Source of the DNA: Scatophagus argus | Lineage: Eukaryota; Chordata; Actinopteri; Scatophagidae | NCBI RefSeq assembly: GCF_020382885.2 | Contig: NC_058512.1 | Coordinates: 2,293,001-2,357,000 of the forward strand | Direction of reading: 5' to 3' | DNA: 64,000 bases | Shown: positions 32,893 through 45,066 of the stretch, in pieces | How positions within the stretch are numbered: the stretch's first letter is position 1 | Layout: each line of letters starts with the position of its first letter | Position numbers and translations under genes: made by a program | Notes under the pieces: model-generated | What the model was told of the DNA's origin: nothing | Database searches by the model: none | Seen by the model: only the letters and a program-made list of their open reading frames with translations

Positions 32893-34674
32893 TTCACATC
32901 TTCATTTCCACGACTGACACATGTGCCACATTGGGGAACTTTGGGAACATTTTGTGCCAGTAGTCTGATGCCACTGTGGGACATCAAGTGAATTACGCAA
33001 CAAACAGAAAGCAGCCGTGAGCCAAGCCAGGAAACGTCTGTCTGAAGATGATAAGCTTGTCCCAACATGAGCACTTTTGTTTCACATGCGTGTACGCCGA
33101 GATGACAAGACGGCGTCTGCTGGTGGGGCTTCAAGGTGATTTAAATCTTACCTTTACATGAACAGGAACCTTTAGCAGCTTGAATCACATGATAAGACCA
33201 CCGCTTTCATTCGCACATTCCAGCCATTGCTTTATTATTTGAGCCTGACCTGAGAGCTAACATCCAGCTGCTCACAGATGTGACCTTTGTTCTTGTTTTC
33301 ATCTCATCTGAGCGTCAACTCACCACAGGCTGATCCTCGCAGCCCTGTGACCTCACTTCCTGTGGCTGTGACTCAAATGGAGAACAAATAACTGCATCTT
33401 TGCTGCTCTGCAGTCGTGTATTTCAAAGTGTGTGTTCTTGAAGAAGCTCAAAAAAGGAAATTGAGAGAATCTCACATCTATTTCAGGCCTTGGAGACAGA
33501 AAGTATTTACTGCACGTCTCCTTCCCCTCTTCTTCAAAGGACGTCAACACATCTGCATGGCCGCCAAATTTGGGATGTGAACTTCTGAGAGAAAACTCTT
33601 GTAAGGACGGTTGTTTTAGCAGTTTTTCAAACAGCTAGTGAAACACTTAGAAGTACAAATTTCCCACCAGCCTGGTTTCACTCATGATTCACTTGGTGAC
33701 AAATCAAACTTGATTGTGTCTCCGTAATGATTCATGAAGTCTCTCCCACGACTGTGTCAGGCTGGTAATAAATAAAAAAACTAAAAATATCAGCTCTCTA
33801 TCAGTTCTCCCCACATTTCCTTTATCATAGAGCTGTTTGGTCCCAGTGTATTTGTGTTTTATTACCTCATGTCTTGATTTTTCCTCCAGTAGCTCTGCGG
33901 TCCATATTTACACACTCCCTGAGGACACGGCCGTCTTCGCTGGCCATCACTGATGGGTCAGATAAGAGGACAGTTTGGATGGTTTCCTGTGCTGGATTTC
34001 CGCTGCAGTCACATAAACACTGTGTGGTGAATGTGGGCCACACCAGAGTGACATCAGAATAATTTAAAAAAAACACTATTAGCTTAGTTTGCGAGGACGT
34101 ATGCGAGAAATGAAAGGGAGGTTAAAGCTGCATTACGTAATCATTTTATATTAAAGATGGAACAGATGTCTCACTGTGATGTCAAAGACAGTGGATCACA
34201 GAGATGGAAGAAAAACCTAAATTTTGTACTAAAGTGTCAATACCACCGCGTAAAGTAAAAGTTAATGCAAACAAAAGGTATTAAAAATACTTAACACAAA
34301 AGTGAGAGTCCTCATCATGCAGAATGGTGTTACAGTATCATATTATTGGGTTATAATTACTGATGCAACAAAACTTTAATGTTGAAGCTGACTGCGCTGC
34401 CCCCTAGTGGCCGAGACGTCTGGCTTTCTCTTTGTTGTGACACCATCATGAAAGCACGACGTCACAGTGCAGCTGTTTGGTAAGCGAGGAGGCCTGTGAA
34501 AGGGGAAGGAAAAGCGATACGACCGCTTTTGTCATGTCAGTGTTGTGCCTCTGAGCTTTTCTGACTCTTTGAGGTGAGCAAACTTTTATCTTTGGTTAAC
34601 AGTGACTGGAAAAACATCTCCTTCCTCCCGGAAGCAGTCGTTGCATATTTTACCACATACTCACGATCACTGCC
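32893..34674. other. f2rl2 upstream region, non-coding
   Basis: No TATA box or clear promoter found for f2rl2. No gene seen. A CTCF-like motif lies at 34397. Confidence 0.55.
34397..34410 (-). promoter_or_regulatory. CTCF-like motif (reverse)
   Basis: CTGCCCCCTAGTGG, the reverse complement of CCACTAGGGGGCAG, a near-ideal CTCF core. Confidence 0.55.
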
Positions 34675-35636
34675 AAGATACAAGATACAAGATAGGTTTA
34701 TTTGTCACACAAACAATCATACACAGTACAATGTGAAGTGAAATTCTTTTTGTCCCTGCTACAAAAAAATAGGTAAGTAAAAATTAAATATTGTACATGT
34801 ACAGTATTTATATCTGGTGCAGGTGGGAGTAGGATTGTCCAGATTAACGCTCACTGTTGGGGGAAGAAGCTTTTCCTCATCCTCTCAGTGTTGGTTCTCA
34901 GGCAGCAGAACCGACGGCCTGATGGCAACAGGGAGAGGAGTGAGTGTCCGAGGTGATGGGGCTGCCTGAGGATCTTCTCAGCTCTCGACCTGCATCGTTT
35001 GGTGTAAATGTCCTGCAGGTCGGGTAAAGTTGTTCTGATTGTCTGCTCAGCTGAGAGGACGACCCTCCTAAGGGCCGAGAGGTCCTGCTTTGTGCAGCTG
35101 CCCATCCATGTGGTGATGCTCCCACTCAAGATGCTCTCAGTGGTGCAGGTGTAAAAGTTCCTGAGCACCTTGAGGGGGAGCCTGAAGTCTCTGAGGCATC
35201 TGAGGTGGAACAGACGCTGCCTGGCCTTCTTGACAGTCCTGTTAATGTGCAGCGACCAGGACAGGTCCCGTGTGATGGTCACACCGAGGTATTTAAAACT
35301 GTCCACCCTCTCCACATCAGACTCGCCGATGCAGAGTGGACGGATGTCCTTCTGCTGCTTCTTCCTGTAGTCCACAATCAGCTCCTTAGTTTTGCTGACG
35401 TTCAGCAGGAGGTTATTCTCCTGGCACCAGCTCTCCAGGTGGGTGACCTCCTTCCTGTAGGCCTCCTCCTTGTTGTGGGAGATTAACCCCACGATGGCTG
35501 TGTCGTCAGCAAACTTTATAACAATGTTGCTGTCTGATGTGGACACACAGTCATGTGTGTACAGGGAGTACAGCAGGGGACTCAGCACGCAGCCTTGGGG
35601 GGATCCAGTGTTGAGGGTGAGGGGGGATGATGTCAC
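34675..35636 (-). mobile_element. 5'-truncated L2/Maui-clade LINE
   Basis: The minus strand is open for 261 codons and encodes the second half of a non-LTR reverse transcriptase: motif B TGSPQGCVLSPLLYSLYTHD, catalytic FADDTAIVGLI, the KTKELIVDYR and FKYLGVTI blocks, and the C-terminal thumb-like region ending in RMRKSFFPQQ. Downstream (34675-34850) follows the 3' UTR with a GTGACAAATAAACC-like phrase and a terminal ATCTTGTATCTTG repeat, as in fish L2 elements. The 5' end is lost inside the polymerase, the usual result of incomplete reverse transcription. The undamaged frame suggests a fairly young insertion. It lies between f2rl2 and f2r. Confidence 0.88.
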
Positions 35637-35639
35637 TCA

Positions 35640-36800
35640 AGGGAGTTAATCATCATATTTAATTTGACAGTTTCAGACAATAAAACATATGTATTTTTGT
35701 TATTAAAGTTGCGTCAGACAGTGTGCTTTAAATGGTTTTGATTTAAAACGAGATAACATATCAGCTTTACATACTGCAGGGTTACTGCTGGGAATGTAAG
35801 ATGTTTTTATAAACTGTTTAACACCTGCCTCTATCTGATGGACCCAAATACACACACTTCCTCTTTCACACACACACGTTCACACACAAGTGTATCTATA
35901 GCTGGCAGCTGGTTTTCATTCTCACAGTTACTGATCTGAAGCCTGCACCAGATGGAAAAATCAGACAATCTGTGCGAACGGAGGCAGTCAGAGGACGAGC
36001 TAAAAGAAAGAATATAAGATGATGTACAGACCAGGATTTAGGGATGCCCGGCCCCTTGAACCTGGACTGGGAACGCAACATACCGTCCTCTGTGCTCGTC
36101 TTATTGTTGACCGCCATGCTTCGGGTCTGTTCCTTTCCCCCTGCCCTCTTGTTGAACTTACAGCCTGTCCTGACTGGACGATCCCCAGACGGTGATAAAA
36201 ATGAGCTGAAGTGAGTACAGACAAAATGAATTAAACTTGTGAAACATTGGCCTGCCTACCGAGCCAATGACTTCGCTCTGGACTTAATCTACCACAGTCT
36301 GCGTCCAGCGTCCTCCCATGAGAAGGAATGAACTTCTGGTAGTTCAGGGTAACGCTGGAGCCCAGCGCCGAGCAGCTTGACCTTGTCCATCTACGCTTTC
36401 TCTCAGGACAAAATCGACAACAGCCTCAACAATGGAGGACAAAGAGGTCACTTTGCTCACAATTATCCTGTCAGCCCTGTGGAGTCTTGTAGTGTTTTGG
36501 TTTTATGACCTGCAGCCTTCACTGTTTTGCTTCACTCTCAGCGCTCTAATCATGTTGTTTTAAGGCGTGCGCTTCCTGCCCAGCATCAAACAGCTGACAG
36601 GAAAAGTTAGCGACTGGCTGATGAATATAGCGGAGCATTTAGCAGCAGAAGAGCCAGATTTTTTTTTAAGTTGTAAAAAAACAACATAAACAACCTTAAC
36701 ATAAAAAAGTGGTAATATGTCAGAGCGGCGCTCAGTGCTGGCCTCTGCTGCCCCCCAGTGGCCAAATACACTTATTTTCCCTCCTTTGTACAGCAAACAT
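35640..36800. other. intergenic, non-coding
   Basis: No gene recognised; short CA-rich stretch near 35850-35890 and a CTCF-like motif at 36748. Confidence 0.6.
36748..36761 (-). promoter_or_regulatory. CTCF-like motif (reverse)
   Basis: CTGCCCCCCAGTGG, the reverse complement of CCACTGGGGGGCAG. Confidence 0.5.
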
Positions 36801-36807
36801 GACACCA

Positions 36808-37140
36808 CGGTTGGCTAGCTTAGCTTAGCATAAAGACTAGAAGCAGATGGAAACAGCTAGTGTCCCTCTGGACTGTTTGGCAGTCCGGTGCAGGGACGGG
36901 ACGACTTCATGTCTCTGCCAGTTGTCAACCTGAAAGTGATGACAGGACTACAGGAAGGACATGGCGTGTTGATTAGTTTAGGCAGGCAGATTCTCTCCTG
37001 CTGAACAGAACCAGACCAGCAGGTTGTTGTTTCTGGCCTCGGCTTCATATCTAACAAACACATTTGATGCTGGTATCAATATTCACACCCAACTCAAAGC
37101 AAGAAGGTGAGAGTAAGCATATTTCCCAAAACATCAAACT
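36808..37140. mobile_element. fold-back element remnant
   Basis: The left part has GGCTAGCTTAGCTTAGCATA followed by AAGACTAGAAGCAGATGGAA; the right edge has AAGCATATTTCCCAAAACAT. Same family as 27277-27626 with a replaced or decayed middle. Confidence 0.6.
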
Positions 37141-38337
37141 AAACTGGCATCGACACACTGAAAAACCTGAGGGGCTTGTCTAAACACGAATGAATCTGAA
37201 ATAAGAAACAGCTCATTGTGACGAATGTTAGTTTGAGGAAACGGGTTCAACCTGGCTGTCTGCGAGCCCAGATACTGAGTCCCCGTGGAGAAAAAGCTCA
37301 GGATGGATGAGTCAGACGACTCCCACCTCATCCTCCCCCCTCAGCCTCACACAGAGAAAGCAACCAGCTCATTTCTCTAACAAGCTCACGTCCACATGTT
37401 TGCTCGTTTTCAAGCACGTCCTTCTGTCCTCGAGTCAGTAAGAAGAGAATAAGAATAAGAAGCTCGTTCTCTTGACCTCGACCAGAAGCAGTGGGAACAC
37501 AAGCAAAAGAAGCTTCCAGAGGCTGGACAGCCAGTTTACAGGCTTGTCAAACAAAGCATTTAACCCAGAGACAGGAAGAGGCAGCAGGCATGCTGAGAAC
37601 ATCACATTACACACAGAAATGTGCTTTAATGTCGTTTAAGTACCGGAACACAACAGCCACACTGAAGAGGAGCTGCTGATCTGTTCCAGTGTGTAATCTT
37701 GCTGTAATACTGATGTGTATCTGACTTCTGGAAACAGAGGAAGCACTTCAGCGTCTCCTGGGATGAGCTGCAAACTGTTAATGTGCTGTGTATTTACAAT
37801 CCCGCAGTCCCCTGAAGACACCCAGAGTCCAGAAAGTAAAACCTTTAGACCAAATCTACAGAAACTCTTCCCTTCTGTTCAAATCATGACTGAGTCAGCT
37901 GTTTGAATGACATGAAGCTGTCTGAACAGACGGAGTAATAGATTACTTATTAGGCTGAAGTATTAAACCGAACACACTGAGCTTGTTCTCATGCAGGCTG
38001 TTGTTGCGTTCAGGGGTATTAATAAGAAGATGGCCTCATTTGCCAGGAATTTGTCGGGTTTTTGTTCTGGTTCGGTTAGCTCTGGCACGTTAATTGGCTG
38101 TGGCTGTTTGTTGTGTGACCGGAAGGCTGACGTCAGACGCCAGGAATTCTTCTGGCCGCAGCTGATTGGTGGACGGTTCGGCCCCGACTGTACTCTGGAC
38201 GGAAACGCGACAAAGTTTTCCGTCGAGTCTGTGGGTGATGAGCCGCAGAGAGGAGCTGGGAAAAGGCGGAGGAGCACCGAGACACCGCGCGGACTGACGA
38301 CATTTGGTTTAGGTTTTTATTTTGTTTGGACGTCAAA
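37141..38337. other. f2r upstream region
   Basis: Non-coding. From about 38100 the sequence becomes GC- and CpG-rich up to the f2r start, and a reverse CCAAT box (CTGATTGGTGG) lies near 38161-38171, fitting a TATA-less promoter. Confidence 0.5.
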
Positions 38338-40399
38338 ATGTTTTCTGTGCGTCCGAACGCTTTGCTGCTGGCTCTGCTGTGCGCGGCCGCCGCCTCGGCC
38401 GCGGGCGCGAACGGTGAGGAGGCTTCCCACTCATTTTCTCTTTCGCTTTATCGTTTTTACAGCTTTATTTCTAATATTTGTTTTTAAAAATGAAAGAAGA
38501 AAAATGAAAAACATTCTCTTTACGTTCTCTTAAAGATTTGTTGCTTTTCCTTTTCTTTCTCAGAGTAAACTGAACATCTTCGGTTTGTTTTTTTTAATAA
38601 CTAGACCAAACAATCAGCTTTAATTGCTCAAGGTTGGACAAAAATGTCCATCAAAACCTCACGGGGGCCAAAGTGACATCCCCTAAAGGTTTAGTTCAAC
38701 CAAGAAAGAAATTCAGTTTACAAATAGGAAACAAAGAGAAGCAACAAATCATCTTATCTGAGAAGTTGGAACCACACAATATTTGTCATGTTTGCTTTAA
38801 AGTGACTGAAGCCGTTAATCGTTTAGCAAAGTGTTCTCTTACTCTTTTTAATTGTAATTTATTCATTTCTCTGACTATTTTTCCATTGTTACTCTCCGTT
38901 AACGGCTCCCCAGGGCCCTGACTCATTCAGAATAATATTTATTGTCTGATATGGATATTGGATATTCAGATGAGATAATGCATTTAATGTAACAGAAGAC
39001 AAAGAAAAAATGAAAATGTTCACATTTCAGGGTATGGAAGCAGTAAATTGTGGCCATTTCTGTTAAAAAAATAAAATCTCCCCCAAAAAGAAAAAGTAGG
39101 CTTTAAGGCTGTAACAGAACCAGTGAATCGACTCAAACCAAATGCTTTCCCTCTCCAGCCAGCGCACGAGGGAGGACCTTCAGCCTTTTTAAAATTCCAG
39201 TCACAGATGAACCCATCGACCCGAGTGAAATTCTTGGAGCTGAGGATATCGACAAAGTGAACCATTCTTCAGGTGATCGGATGCGTGACCAGACTAACTT
39301 CGAGACGAGGATCTCGGAGGAGGCTCGGCTCTTCCTCACGGGGCAAATGTCCACCATCCTCATCCCTTCCTTCTACACGCTGGTCTGCCTCATCAGCGTG
39401 CCGATCAACATCTGTGCGGTGGTGGCCTTCGGTCTGAGGATCCGGCCGAAGAAGGCGACAGCCATCTACATGCTGAACCTGGCCTGTGCTGACCTCGTCT
39501 TTGCTGCGCTGCTGCCCCTCAAGATCGCCTACCACTTTGGCGGCAACAACTGGAAGTTCGGCGCGTTCATGTGCCGAGTGGTCACCGCGGCCTTTTACTG
39601 GAACATGTACTGCTCTGTCCTCCTCATAGCCTCCATCAGTGTGGACCGGTTTCTCGCTGTCGTCTACCCCATCGACTCCCTGGCTTGGAGGCAGCCGCGG
39701 AGAGCCGTGATAACCTGTGCGGCCATGTGGGTACTGTCCTTCGCTGGTTCGGTGCCCCTCGTCTTCTCCGAACAGACTGTTCGACTGAGCGAGCTGAACA
39801 TCACCACCTGCCACGACGTCCAGCCCTTGCTGGAGCTGATCGGGCACTACAAGATCTACTTCATCACCCTCTGCTGCGTCCTCTTCTTCCTGCCACTGCT
39901 CATCACTGTGACGTCCTACGCCTGGGTGATCTGGTCACTGAGCAGGGTCCCGCATGGGGTGCCGGGGCGCTCGCGCAGAAAAACGAGAGCGGTGGTGATG
40001 GCCGTGACGGTGCTGGTGATGTTTGTGCTGTGCTTCATGCCCACAAACTGTCTGCTTCTGACACACTACCTGCAGTTTAACAAGGGGGTCGAGAAGAGCC
40101 AGGAGGCCCCCGACGGCTCCTACGCTGCCTATCTGGTGTTTCTGTGCGTGGGAAGTCTGAACTGCATCCTGGACCCTCTGGTCTACTACTTTGGATCATC
40201 CCAGTGTCGGAGGCAACTGGCCCGTGTGCTGGGGTGTAAGAAGATCACGGAGGACCTCAGCAGCAGCAACAGTCATTCATCATGCAGATCCAGCCAGAAA
40301 GCAATTCTGAAACCCAGTCGTACAGAAATCTCCAAAATCACCACGTCAGACTCGTTGGATAAAAGCCTCGACAGCCAGTACAAGAAGCTGCTGGTCTGA
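38338..40399 (+). CDS. f2r: protease-activated receptor 1 (coagulation factor II/thrombin receptor)
   Basis: Exons 38338-38413 and 39159-40399, joined in phase 1, giving 438 residues (human 425). Exon 1 encodes an Ala/Leu-rich signal peptide. The extracellular part has ARGR31/TFSLFK, the only basic site in the position of human LDPR/SFLLRN, followed by the acidic stretch DEPIDPSEILGAEDID, which resembles the thrombin exosite-binding segment. Helices follow from about residue 92. SIDRFLAVVYP of human matches ISVDRFLAVVYP here; ECL2 has NITTCHDV; DPLVYYF replaces NPxxY; the C-terminus SQYKKLLV matches human SIYKKLLT, which fixes the orthology to PAR1. Acts at the plasma membrane as the main thrombin sensor, coupling to Gq, Gi and G12/13 in known species. 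The proposed cleavage site has Gly, not Pro, at P2. AATAAA signals follow at 40946 and 41095. Confidence 0.95.
38414..39158 (+). other. f2r: f2r intron
   Basis: 745 bp; GTGAGG donor, CTCTCCAG acceptor. Nothing else seen. Confidence 0.8.
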
Positions 40400-40793
40400 G
40401 AGACAGAGCAGGCTTTAATCAGACACTCTCACCTGGTATATTAAAGTTAAAAACACAAGTAACAAACAGCACATGAAGAGCACATCGTCGAGCTCATCGT
40501 CGCTAAATTCTCTTTCATGGTTAGGATGAAGGGAGGAGGGACTGAAGCCAAACCGCCAACAGAAATGGTGGCAAATCCTCCGAGTGCGCACTGAACAGAC
40601 GCGCCTTTTGGGTGATGAATGGAGGGAAAAACAAAGCAAGGAAGGAAGTTGAGATTAGACAAGAATGAGCTTTCTGGAACGGTTCAGCTGAGCGTTTGAT
40701 AATATGAAAAGCTTTTGCTTTCGCACTGTATGTGTTGGTCTATAAGCTGCAAGTGAATCTGTAGGTATTGCATTTAATGGAGGGAATTCATTT

Positions 40794-40811
40794 TATATAT
40801 ATATATATATT
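40794..40811. repeat. (AT)n microsatellite in the f2r 3' UTR
   Basis: AT dinucleotides followed by more A/T-rich sequence, upstream of the AATAAA at 40946. Confidence 0.85.
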
Positions 40812-40945
40812 TTATTTTTATATATACTTTTGCTGTAAAGCGTATTTTAAAGCACTTATGTTACACATTTTAAAGCTGTCAGTCAGCTCTCACTTTGTGC
40901 TTTTTACTTTTAATATTCACCACTTTTGACCACTTTTGGTCTGTG

Positions 40946-40951
40946 AATAAA
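40946..40951 (+). terminator. f2r: f2r poly(A) signal
   Basis: AATAAA 547 nt after the f2r stop, followed within 30 nt by TTTTGTCATTTCACTGTG. A second AATAAA at 41095-41100 may be used alternatively. Confidence 0.6.
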
Positions 40952-41013
40952 CATTTTGTCATTTCACTGTGACGCTGTTATTCAGAATGACAGCAAAGTC
41001 AGTTTGTATCATG

Positions 41014-41083
41014 CTGCCCCCTGCTGGTGGGGAATGTGAAGTACTTCATGTGTATGTTGTTTTCTCGTCCAGCAGATGGCGCT
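41014..41083. promoter_or_regulatory. divergent pair of CTCF-like motifs between f2r and f2rl1
   Basis: CTGCCCCCTGCTGG (41014-41027, reverse) and CCAGCAGATGGCGCT (41069-41083, forward) lie 41 bp apart, pointing away from each other. Both fit the CTCF core well. Confidence 0.5.
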
Positions 41084-41100
41084 ACTGCACTTTCAATAAA

Positions 41101-42038
41101 AGGTGACCTGAAGGACAAACTCTGACCTCATCTGCCTCTGAGTGTGTATGGATCGAGTAATTGCTTCTTTGGATCTTTCAGTCCATATCTCAGTTAATTT
41201 CTCTTACTCAAGTACTGCACTGAAGTTCAAATGCTGTGTAGTTTGGCAGAGTTTTTCCATTTTATACCACTGGAACTCCACCTCATTACTTACTTTTCAT
41301 ATAAGAATACATCCTCTGCCTGTGTATAAAGTAGTTAAAACAAACTGAGGCTCTGAGGTTCGAGCTCAGCTTATTGTGAGAATTTGCTGCTTTTCTCTTC
41401 GTCTCTGTTGATGGAAAACCTTTTGGTTTTGGACTCTCGGGTGCACAAAACAACATGAAGGTGGACTCTCAGCCTTTGGGATGGTCATACACTGAATCAA
41501 TATTGATCTAATCAGGCGAATAAGTGGCAGATGAGTCGATGGCGTACAGCCGTGTTGACCTCTTCGGGTTCTTTCATACCACACTATGAAAACACTCCAC
41601 TATTAGTCAAAGTCCTGCGTTTAGAACCTTCCGTACTCTAAAGGTGTGTGATGATCCTCAGAGTGTTTTGGTGATGATTTTGGATTGATCTCACTGCTTT
41701 AATGCTGTGGGTGATTCAGGCTGATCTCATTGTGTTCTAATGCACTCGGTTCCATCCCACCCGTGGGTCTCATGAGACACTATCAGATGTCTCCATTCCT
41801 GGAGAGCAGATAAGACATCCTTTGGTGTTTTCTGCGCCGTGACCGGTTCATCCCACTTGACTTCCACTCGAGGCGTGTTTCGGTTGGCTGTGCGCAGTCA
41901 CCTGACCGGGTGACATCACGCAGGTGTGAAAACCGGCCGTTTCAGGAGTGCATGGCTGTAAATGCGGAGGCGAGGAGAAGCGACGCGGCCACACCCCGCC
42001 GACATTACCGCGGATTGTTTTTAGCCCCTTTTGAAGAC
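41101..42038. other. upstream region of the first f2rl1 copy
   Basis: Non-coding. Close to the gene it has TGACATCA (CRE-like) at 41911-41918 followed by an E-box CAGGTG. No TATA box seen. Confidence 0.5.
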
Positions 42039-43975
42039 ATGACTGTGAGTTCGCGGTGTTTGAGTCTGGTCATCCTGCTGGGCTGCCTGCACACCTGCCT
42101 GACTCAGGACGGTAAGATTCTCAATGTTTACTTCCATCTGAAGCCTATTGACTGTGTGGGACAAGATAATCAGCTCTGATAAGAGTCCTGATCCAACAAG
42201 CAGAACGTCTGCCAGAAGCCCTGTTTGTCTGCTGTTTGTCCGGATTAGTCCGTCAGCTTTAGCTTGATGCCTCTGAGTTATGCAGTTTTATCTGAAGTGG
42301 CCTGATGAGAAGTAGAAAACGGCTCAAAAGAACTGAGTCCACCTGATATTTGAGTTTCAGAGAGTTGGACTTCTGCTTTCCATACGCCGTCATAGTTATT
42401 ATTGCTCGACACTGCTGGTATGGAGGACCGAAACTGACGAAATCAAAAGTGAAGTGACTCAATATAATATGACATAAACTGATGTTTCTTCTATAATTTA
42501 CTTCTGTATTTGTCTAGTTTACTTTCCCTAATTTTTCCTTCATTTTAACACTCAACAGGCTGTTGAGTGATCATTTAGATTTATTCACTGAGTCATTCAT
42601 TTATTTGTTTGTTTTGTGGTTTCAGCAGTGTCGATCCTCCATGCGTTGGGCTCCACCTGACAATTCTCATTATTGATTAATCTGCTGATTATTTTCTCGA
42701 TTAATTCAAAGTGATGTCTTAAAGTTGCTTTTTTTGTCCAAAAAACAGTCCAAAAACTTCATTTACTGTCATAAGAGACAAAGGAGCAAATATTTGAGAT
42801 TTTTGTTTGAAAAGTGACAATTTATTGATTTTCTGAATTCTGAAGTAATTCTGAGTTGTCAGTTTTTTTTCTCCACTGACTAACTGATTGATCAACTGAT
42901 TGTTCCAGCTAAGCCAGACCTGAGAGGCTTCCCTGCTACCGAGACCAGCGATGGGGTGTGGGTCGGCTTTCGAGGCGAAGAAGTCCTCAGCAGCCGTCTT
43001 ACAACCGTCTTCCTCCCAATCATCTACATCATCGTGTTCGTTGTGGGGCTTCCCACCAACGCCATGGCCATCTGGGTGTTCCTCTTCAGGACCAAGAAGA
43101 AGCACCCGTCCTCCATCTACATGGCCAACCTGGCTCTGGCTGACCTGCTCTTTGTCATCTGGGTGCCACTAAAAATAGCCTACCACTTCAACGGCAACAA
43201 CTGGATCTACGGAGACGGGTTGTGCAAAGTTCTGGTGGCGTTTTTCTATGGCAACATGTACTGCTCCATCGCCTTCATCGCCTGTATTAGTGTCCAGCGT
43301 TACTGGGCCGTGGTCCACCCGCTCTCCCAGCGGCAGAGGAACAACCGTTTAGCCATCACCGTCTCCGTCGCAGTCTGGGTGGTGGTCTGGCTCGTCACCA
43401 TCCCTCTCTACCTTTATGATCAGGAGGTCTACTTGGTGAACCTCAAAATCTCTACCTGCCATGACGTCACCAGGCCCGGCCAAAAGAAGACGGCAGCGGG
43501 TTACTTCCTGACCATGGGAACTCTGGGGTTTGTCGTGCCCGCCGTCGTGTGCATCATATCCTACGTCCTCATGCTCAAGGCTCTCAGGAACAGCATGGCG
43601 GACCCTGCCATCGCCAAGAAGCGACGGAAGGCTGTGGTCTTGATCGTCACCGTGTTGGTGATGTTTTTGGTGTGCTTCACCCCCAGTAACATCATGCTGC
43701 TGGTGCACTACATCCTCCTCCTGGGCGAGGCCGACAACAGCCTGTACGGATTCTACATCACCACCCTGTGCTTGGCGAGTCTCAACAGCTGCTTCGATCC
43801 TTTCATTTATTACTTCATCTCCGAGGACTTCAGGGAGCACGTGAAGAACACGTTCCTGTGCAGGAGCGAGAGGACGGTGGAGAGGATGAGGGTCTCCTTC
43901 AGCGCTCTGAAATTCTCCAAGAAGAACAGCACGTATACGTCCGAGTCGGGGAACACCCAGAGCACCGACTGCTAG
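42039..43975 (+). CDS. f2rl1: protease-activated receptor 2, tandem copy 1
   Basis: Exons 42039-42111 and 42909-43975, joined in phase 1, giving 379 residues (human PAR2 397). Exon 1 encodes a signal peptide (MTVSSRCLSLVILLGCLHTC). An in-frame ATG 129 nt upstream would bury it, so 42039 is preferred. PAR2 identity: LTTVFLPIIYIIVFVVGLP, WVFLFRTKKKHPSSIYMANL, SVQRYW, and the LCRS...RTVERMRVS tail all match human PAR2. ECL2 has KISTCHDV; DPFIYYF replaces NPxxY. PAR2 is normally cut by trypsin-like proteases. The expected KGR/SLIG-like site is absent; the nearest candidate is PDLR30/GFPATE. The C-terminus ends SGNTQSTDC, shared with copy 2. Possible outcomes are a changed activating protease or a silent receptor. 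Confidence 0.93.
42112..42908 (+). other. f2rl1: intron of f2rl1 copy 1
   Basis: 797 bp; GTAAGATT donor, TGTTCCAG acceptor. Nothing else recognised. Confidence 0.8.
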
Positions 43976-44237
43976 ACCCCCCACAAGAGGTTTTAAGCTC
44001 CTCGGGTATAAAACAAAACTGATTTCTCTTTTAATTCTACCGAGTTACTGCATTTTTTAATTGTTTTTGTTGTAATACAACTTTTACTTAATGCACTTTG
44101 CTGTATTTGATTTCACTGGGATCTGAACGTTTGTTTTTAAGTCGTTTTTAATGTGTGTGATCTTTTATTGAGGTCAGCGTTTTAACGTGCCATAAGAGGT
44201 TAGCGTCCATGATACACATTTTACATGTGTATTTATC

Positions 44238-44264
44238 TGTGTGTGTGTGTGTGTGTGTGTGTGT
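44238..44264. repeat. (TG)13 microsatellite in the 3' UTR of f2rl1 copy 1
   Basis: Perfect TG run 43 bp before the AATAAA. Confidence 0.93.
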
Positions 44265-44306
44265 TTTAGGTCATTTTACTTGTGTAACTACATTTTAAAG
44301 TCTGTC

Positions 44307-44312
44307 AATAAA
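44307..44312 (+). terminator. f2rl1: poly(A) signal of f2rl1 copy 1
   Basis: AATAAA 332 nt after the stop codon, with GTGT-containing sequence about it. Confidence 0.6.
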
Positions 44313-45066
44313 CGTGTAAAAAACCTTTTCACCCTGAGGTGCTTTCTGCAGGTCTTTTAAAAAGTGTTTAAAAGTGTTTTTCTGACTGAGACATGAAGCT
44401 CTGAACTGGATGTGAGTGTCACAGTGATGCTTTCTGACATTTGTTCTGACTTTACTGTCAGTCAGGTTGTTCCTCGTTTTCAGTATAATCCTGTTTTTAT
44501 TACCCTTTGCTGTAAATTCAGAACGCAATCTGATACTAAATAAAACAAGCCTTCCGGTGTCTGACGTGTTCAGTTCCCTCCTCCTGCTGAAGCTGCTTTA
44601 GAGGAGATTTATTTCTTATTATTTATTTGGGACCAAACCGCAGTCGCCGCCTCCTGGTGTATGAAAGTTAACTGAAACACGTTACAAATGAACCAGATTT
44701 TGTAGTGTTTTCTACTTTTGCAACATGAGAACACACACTTATTATTACTTATAGTTACTTATTGACATCCTTTACTTGTGGTTTTTAAGGTTGAACGGGT
44801 CGACTTACAGGATGAGGGCAGTCGGATCAGATGGAAAAGCTGCCAGCAAAGGGTGTGTTTTTACACAGAAGTCAAACAGTCAAAGACAAAGATGGTCTGT
44901 CGTGTGTCTCCGGTCTGCAGAGTGTTTCTCCTCGTCCAGGTGGAGGAAATGACCACACAGCAAACGCCAGGTGGGTGGGCCGGGTGTGACGTGCAGTGCG
45001 CGAAGACAGGTAGTCTCGGGGTGTGTCCTCCTGGGCTGCTGCTGCTCGTCCACGTCTGAGGACGAA
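44313..45066. other. spacer between the two f2rl1 copies
   Basis: About 0.8 kb, non-coding. A weaker reverse CTCF-like word (CCGCCTCCTGGTG) lies near 44648-44660. Confidence 0.5.
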
